Part shown: piece by piece, positions 61,664-64,000 of the stretch
Position numbering within the stretch: position 1 is the first letter of the stretch
Layout of the letters: every line of letters begins with the position of its first letter
DNA from: Algoriphagus halophilus
GTDB lineage: Bacteria; Bacteroidota; Bacteroidia; Cytophagales; Cyclobacteriaceae
DNA: 64,000 nt
Assembly: GCF_900129785.1 (NCBI RefSeq)
Contig: NZ_FSRC01000003.1
Location: 434,001 to 498,000 of the forward strand
Direction: 5' to 3'
Made by a program: the position numbers and the translations under genes
Notes under the pieces: model-generated
The model's input: only the letters and a program-made list of their open reading frames with translations
What the model was told of the DNA's origin: nothing
The model's database searches: none

Positions 61664-63265
61664 ATGAAAATTTCTACCCTATGGCGGCCAGCCCTATCGG
61701 TTTGTGCTGCCTTGTTGATCTCTCAATTTGCTTTTGGGCAGAAAAAGTATTCTGCCAAACAAAAAGAAGCATTAAAAGAAGAAGCCTTGAATCTTGTACA
61801 GGAAAATGCAAAATTGAGCCAAGTGATGGTTGATAAGATTTTCAGTTTTGCGGAATTAGGGTTCCAAGAGATTGAATCCTCGAAGTACTTAACCGGGATC
61901 TTGGCAGAAAATGGGTTTGAAATTAAAATGGGAGTCTCTGGCATCCCCACAGCATGGTTTGCCACTTGGAGTAATGGAGAAGGACCTGTCATTGCTTTGG
62001 GTTCAGATGTAGATGATATCCCAAAGGCTTCTCAATATCCAGGAGTGGCTTACCATAAGCCTATTGTGGAGGGAGCTCCAGGTCATGGGGAAGGTCACAA
62101 TGCAGGGATTCCTTTGAACATCACGGCGGCATTGGCAGTGAAAGAGATTATGGAACGAGAAAATATTGGAGGGACTTTGATCTTATGGCCGGGAATTGCA
62201 GAGGAACTGGTAGCTTCCAAAGCTTGGTTTGTAAGAGATGGCCTATTTGATGATATAGACATCTGTATTTTTACCCACGTGGGAAATAATTTGGGAGTAA
62301 GCTATGGACAGGCATCAGGAACAGGTTTAATCTCTGTAGAATATACATTTAGTGGAGAGGCAGCTCATGCAGCAGGTGCTCCATGGAGAGGGAGAAGTGC
62401 CCTGGATGCTGCAGAATTAATGAATGTGGGCTGGAATTATAGAAGAGAGCATTTAGATCCACTGAAAAGATCACATTCCATATTTACTGATGGTGGAGAC
62501 CAGCCCAATGTAGTACCATCCAAAGCATCTATTTGGTATTATTTCAGAGATGTGAAATACGATGGAATAATGGAAATGTATGAAGTTGCCAATAAAATGG
62601 CAGCTGGTGCAGCCTTGATGACTGATACTGAAATGACTTCCAAAATTTTAGGAACCGCTTGGCCTAGACACTTTAATAAAGTGATTGCAGAAAAAATGTA
62701 TGCCAATATCTTGAAAGTAGGTTTACCTGAATGGTCTGAAGAAGACCAGACTTTGGCTAAAGCGGTGCAAGAAGAAGTAAACTCTACCAGGGTAGAAGGT
62801 CTTCCTACCAAATTGGATACCTTGGGATTGCCTGTTACTACCCCTCGTTCTGGAGGCTCTGATGATATTGGAGATGTGTCTTGGGTGTTGCCAACTGTTA
62901 CCTTGAGATTTCCTTCAAATATCCCTGGACTTCCAGGTCACCATTGGGCAAATGCCATTGCAATGGCCACTCCAATTGCTCATAAAGGCGTAACCGCAGG
63001 AGCAAAAGCAGAAGCAATGACCATTCTGGATTTCTTGTTAAATCCTGAATTAGTGGATGAAGCTTGGGATTACTTTAAAAATGTACAAACCAAAGAAGAG
63101 CAGTACAAGCCTATGATTTCTGATACTGATGAGGCTCCTATTTATCTGAACAAACAGATTATGGATTTATACCGTCCGATGTTGGAAAAATATTACTTTG
63201 ACGAAACCAAGTATGATACCTATTTGGAACAATTAGGAGTGACCTATCCTACAGTGAAAAAGTAA
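61664..63265 (+). CDS. Exported M20 amidohydrolase (AbgB-like)
   Basis: A 533-residue protein with a signal peptide (residues 1-25, AFGQ-K). The M20 domain has FAELGFQEIESSKYL and VIALGSDVDDIPKASQ (metal Asp region). GAPGHGEGHNAGIPLNITAALAV (metal His) and LILWPGIAEELVASKAWFV (catalytic Glu-Glu) follow. The dimerisation domain begins EYTFSGEAAHAAGAPWRGRSALDAAELM. The closest relatives by eye are AbgB/aminobenzoyl-glutamate hydrolase-type proteins, but the natural substrate is unknown. It is divergent from leuS and followed by its own terminator. Confidence 0.9.
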   Translation: MKISTLWRPALSVCAALLISQFAFGQKKYSAKQKEALKEEALNLVQENAKLSQVMVDKIFSFAELGFQEIESSKYLTGILAENGFEIKMGVSGIPTAWFATWSNGEGPVIALGSDVDDIPKASQYPGVAYHKPIVEGAPGHGEGHNAGIPLNITAALAVKEIMERENIGGTLILWPGIAEELVASKAWFVRDGLFDDIDICIFTHVGNNLGVSYGQASGTGLISVEYTFSGEAAHAAGAPWRGRSALDAAELMNVGWNYRREHLDPLKRSHSIFTDGGDQPNVVPSKASIWYYFRDVKYDGIMEMYEVANKMAAGAALMTDTEMTSKILGTAWPRHFNKVIAEKMYANILKVGLPEWSEEDQTLAKAVQEEVNSTRVEGLPTKLDTLGLPVTTPRSGGSDDIGDVSWVLPTVTLRFPSNIPGLPGHHWANAIAMATPIAHKGVTAGAKAEAMTILDFLLNPELVDEAWDYFKNVQTKEEQYKPMISDTDEAPIYLNKQIMDLYRPMLEKYYFDETKYDTYLEQLGVTYPTVKK

Positions 63266-63288
63266 ACGTTTTAAGTAAAGTTTTACTC

Positions 63289-63332
63289 AAGTGGCAGAAA
63301 TCGGTTTAATCCCCGGTTTTTGCCACTTTTGT
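63289..63332 (+). terminator. Terminator of the M20 gene
   Basis: AAGTGGCA and TGCCACTT arms extended by GAAATCGG / CCGGTTTT (partly G-T), followed by a short T-run. Confidence 0.78.
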
Positions 63333-63362
63333 GTTTATAAGGATAATTGAATTTACTTTCCT

Positions 63363-63800
63363 ATGAAAATTGTAGTTAGAGAAGGAAGCATCGAAGAGAT
63401 TTTTCAGGTTCATCAGGGGATTCCTGAATTTTATGAAGAGGTAGCCATAGAATTTTATAAAGAGCGGCTAAAAGGCCGCATTTTTTTAGCCTTAGTTGCA
63501 GAGCAAAATGGAGAGCTAGTAGGGTTTAAAGTTGGATATCAAAGCCAGAAACCGGATGTCTTGTACTCTTGGATGGGAGGTGTAAGGCCCGCATTCAGGA
63601 AAAGTGGTGCGGCAACAGCTTTGGCAGATTTTCAAGAGGTGTGGGCTACAAAGAATGGGTTTAAGAAAGTGTTTTTTAAAACTCGGAACAGGTTTCCCGA
63701 TATGATCAAATTTGGTTTGGGTAGGGATTTTAAAATAGTGGAGGTGATTCGAAAGGATCGTGTAGAAGATTTTAGGATTGTCATGGTTAAAAAGTTATGA
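63363..63800 (+). CDS. GNAT family N-acetyltransferase
   Basis: A 145-residue acetyltransferase: MKIVVREGSIEEIFQVHQ, a central LALVAEQNGELVGFKVGYQ strand pair, and the acetyl-CoA P-loop region GGVRPAFRKSGAATALADF. A C-terminal KVFFKTRNRFPDMIKFGLGRDF completes the fold. The acceptor is unknown. It lies between the M20 gene and queE, with no link to either evident. Confidence 0.88.
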   Translation: MKIVVREGSIEEIFQVHQGIPEFYEEVAIEFYKERLKGRIFLALVAEQNGELVGFKVGYQSQKPDVLYSWMGGVRPAFRKSGAATALADFQEVWATKNGFKKVFFKTRNRFPDMIKFGLGRDFKIVEVIRKDRVEDFRIVMVKKL

Positions 63801-63856
63801 GAAAGCTGCCGTAAGCTAAGCTTTTGATATTCTTTCTAAATTCCAATACAAAGACG

Positions 63857-63864
63857 TACCTTTG
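63857..63864 (+). promoter_or_regulatory. Candidate -7 promoter element of queE
   Basis: TACCTTTG, exact consensus and identical to the tRNA-Gln and ffs -7 elements. The inferred start is near 63870, giving a ~42-nt leader. No well-spaced -33 was seen. Confidence 0.5.
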
Positions 63865-63879
63865 CACTTGATTTTCACC

Positions 63880-63911
63880 AGCGGTTCAATTGCCCGCTTT
63901 ATCAAAAATTC
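63880..63911 (+). promoter_or_regulatory. Candidate compact preQ1-I-like riboswitch in the queE leader
   Basis: AGCGG (63880-63884) pairs with CCGCT (63894-63898), closing a loop TTCAATTGC. It is followed by an A-rich tail TTATCAAAAATT and the ATG. This matches the preQ1-I pattern (stem ending GG, TTC, loop, CCC, A-rich tail). AATT in the loop can pair with AATT in the tail as a pseudoknot. The loop is about three bases shorter than in the Bacillus type, so the call is tentative. Confidence 0.35.
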
Positions 63912-64000
63912 ATGAAGACAAAAGAATTAATTGCAAAAGGCGTTTCGCTTCCAGTAATGGAAGCATTTTATACCATTCAGGGCGAAGGGAGATTTACTGG
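63912..64000 (+). CDS. queE: 7-carboxy-7-deazaguanine synthase (start only)
   Basis: The first 29 residues are visible, beginning MKTKELIAKGVSLPVMEAFY followed by TIQGEGRF. The MEAFYTIQGEG motif is the N-terminal signature of QueE, a radical SAM enzyme in the preQ0/queuosine pathway. The CxxxCxxC cluster and the rest lie beyond the right edge. A candidate -7 element and short structured leader precede it. Confidence 0.88.
   Translation, partial: MKTKELIAKGVSLPVMEAFYTIQGEGRFT

Noticed and set aside
1..64000. CRISPR array, prophage or complete insertion sequence
   Set aside because: No regularly spaced repeats, no phage structural genes and no catalytic transposase were seen; the only transposase-like sequence is the small HTH protein at 19710-20117.

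Overview
The window is a chromosomal segment of a member of the Bacteroidota, most likely order Cytophagales (an Algoriphagus/Cyclobacterium-like marine bacterium; the genus is inference). Reasons: AT-rich DNA with few Shine-Dalgarno sequences; several promoters matching the Bacteroidota consensus (TTG, 18-20 nt, TAnnTTTG) at rpsF, tRNA-Gln, the SRP RNA, apaG and the trp operon; and typical families and gene orders (parA-parB-DUF5683-dapB-lepB, DUF6249 beside an ECF sigma factor, paired secreted S8 and S41 lipoprotein proteases, DUF5995, DUF2202). No rRNA, insertion sequence, prophage, CRISPR array or other clear mobile element was seen.

Layout. 1-5.6 kb: start of prs, a secreted M14 carboxypeptidase, then EcsC-like, Crp/Fnr and NTF2-like genes. 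5.6-11 kb: tRNA-Gln, the rpsF-rpsR-rplI operon, a membrane coiled-coil protein, two methyltransferases, apaG, ung. 11-19 kb (minus strand): the parA-parB-DUF5683-dapB-lepB operon, yidC and pyrG, then an AT-rich 0.8-kb gap. 19.7-24.7 kb: a small transposase-type HTH protein, an ECF sigma/membrane-partner pair divergent from a DUF6249 gene, CCA transferase, a TPR protein. 24.7-29.9 kb: secreted S8 and S41 proteases, ftsE, fructose-6-phosphate aldolase, SRP RNA. 29.9-42.1 kb: an aromatic/histidine amino-acid block, trpEGDCFBA-aroF, phenylalanine hydroxylase and hisH-hisA-hisF-hisIE. 42-64 kb: a second S41 protease, aldo/keto reductase, typA, glutaminase, DUF4407, M19 dipeptidase/VIT1/DUF5995, an aldehyde dehydrogenase-DUF779-AraC module, DUF2202, a glycosyltransferase, leuS, an M20 peptidase, GNAT and the start of queE.

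Most notable observations. Two ribosome-mediated attenuators can be read directly. The trp operon has a 25-codon leader ORF with three consecutive Trp codons, then competing antiterminator and terminator stems. A second leader, with a HHSYHH run and the same architecture, lies upstream of phenylalanine hydroxylase and the partial his cluster, which lacks hisG, D, C and B here. In both, the leader start codon lies about 10 nt from the promoter -7 element, implying almost leaderless leader mRNAs. Three GCTTCT-NN-AGAAGC palindromes lie between the His attenuator and phhA. The ECF sigma gene and the divergent DUF6249 gene have matching GTAAC-N16/17-CATC motifs, suggesting autoregulation. The short queE leader resembles a compact preQ1-I riboswitch, a speculative call. 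The DUF2202 gene has a GTGA-N6-TCAC operator-like palindrome and a hairpin abutting its start codon.
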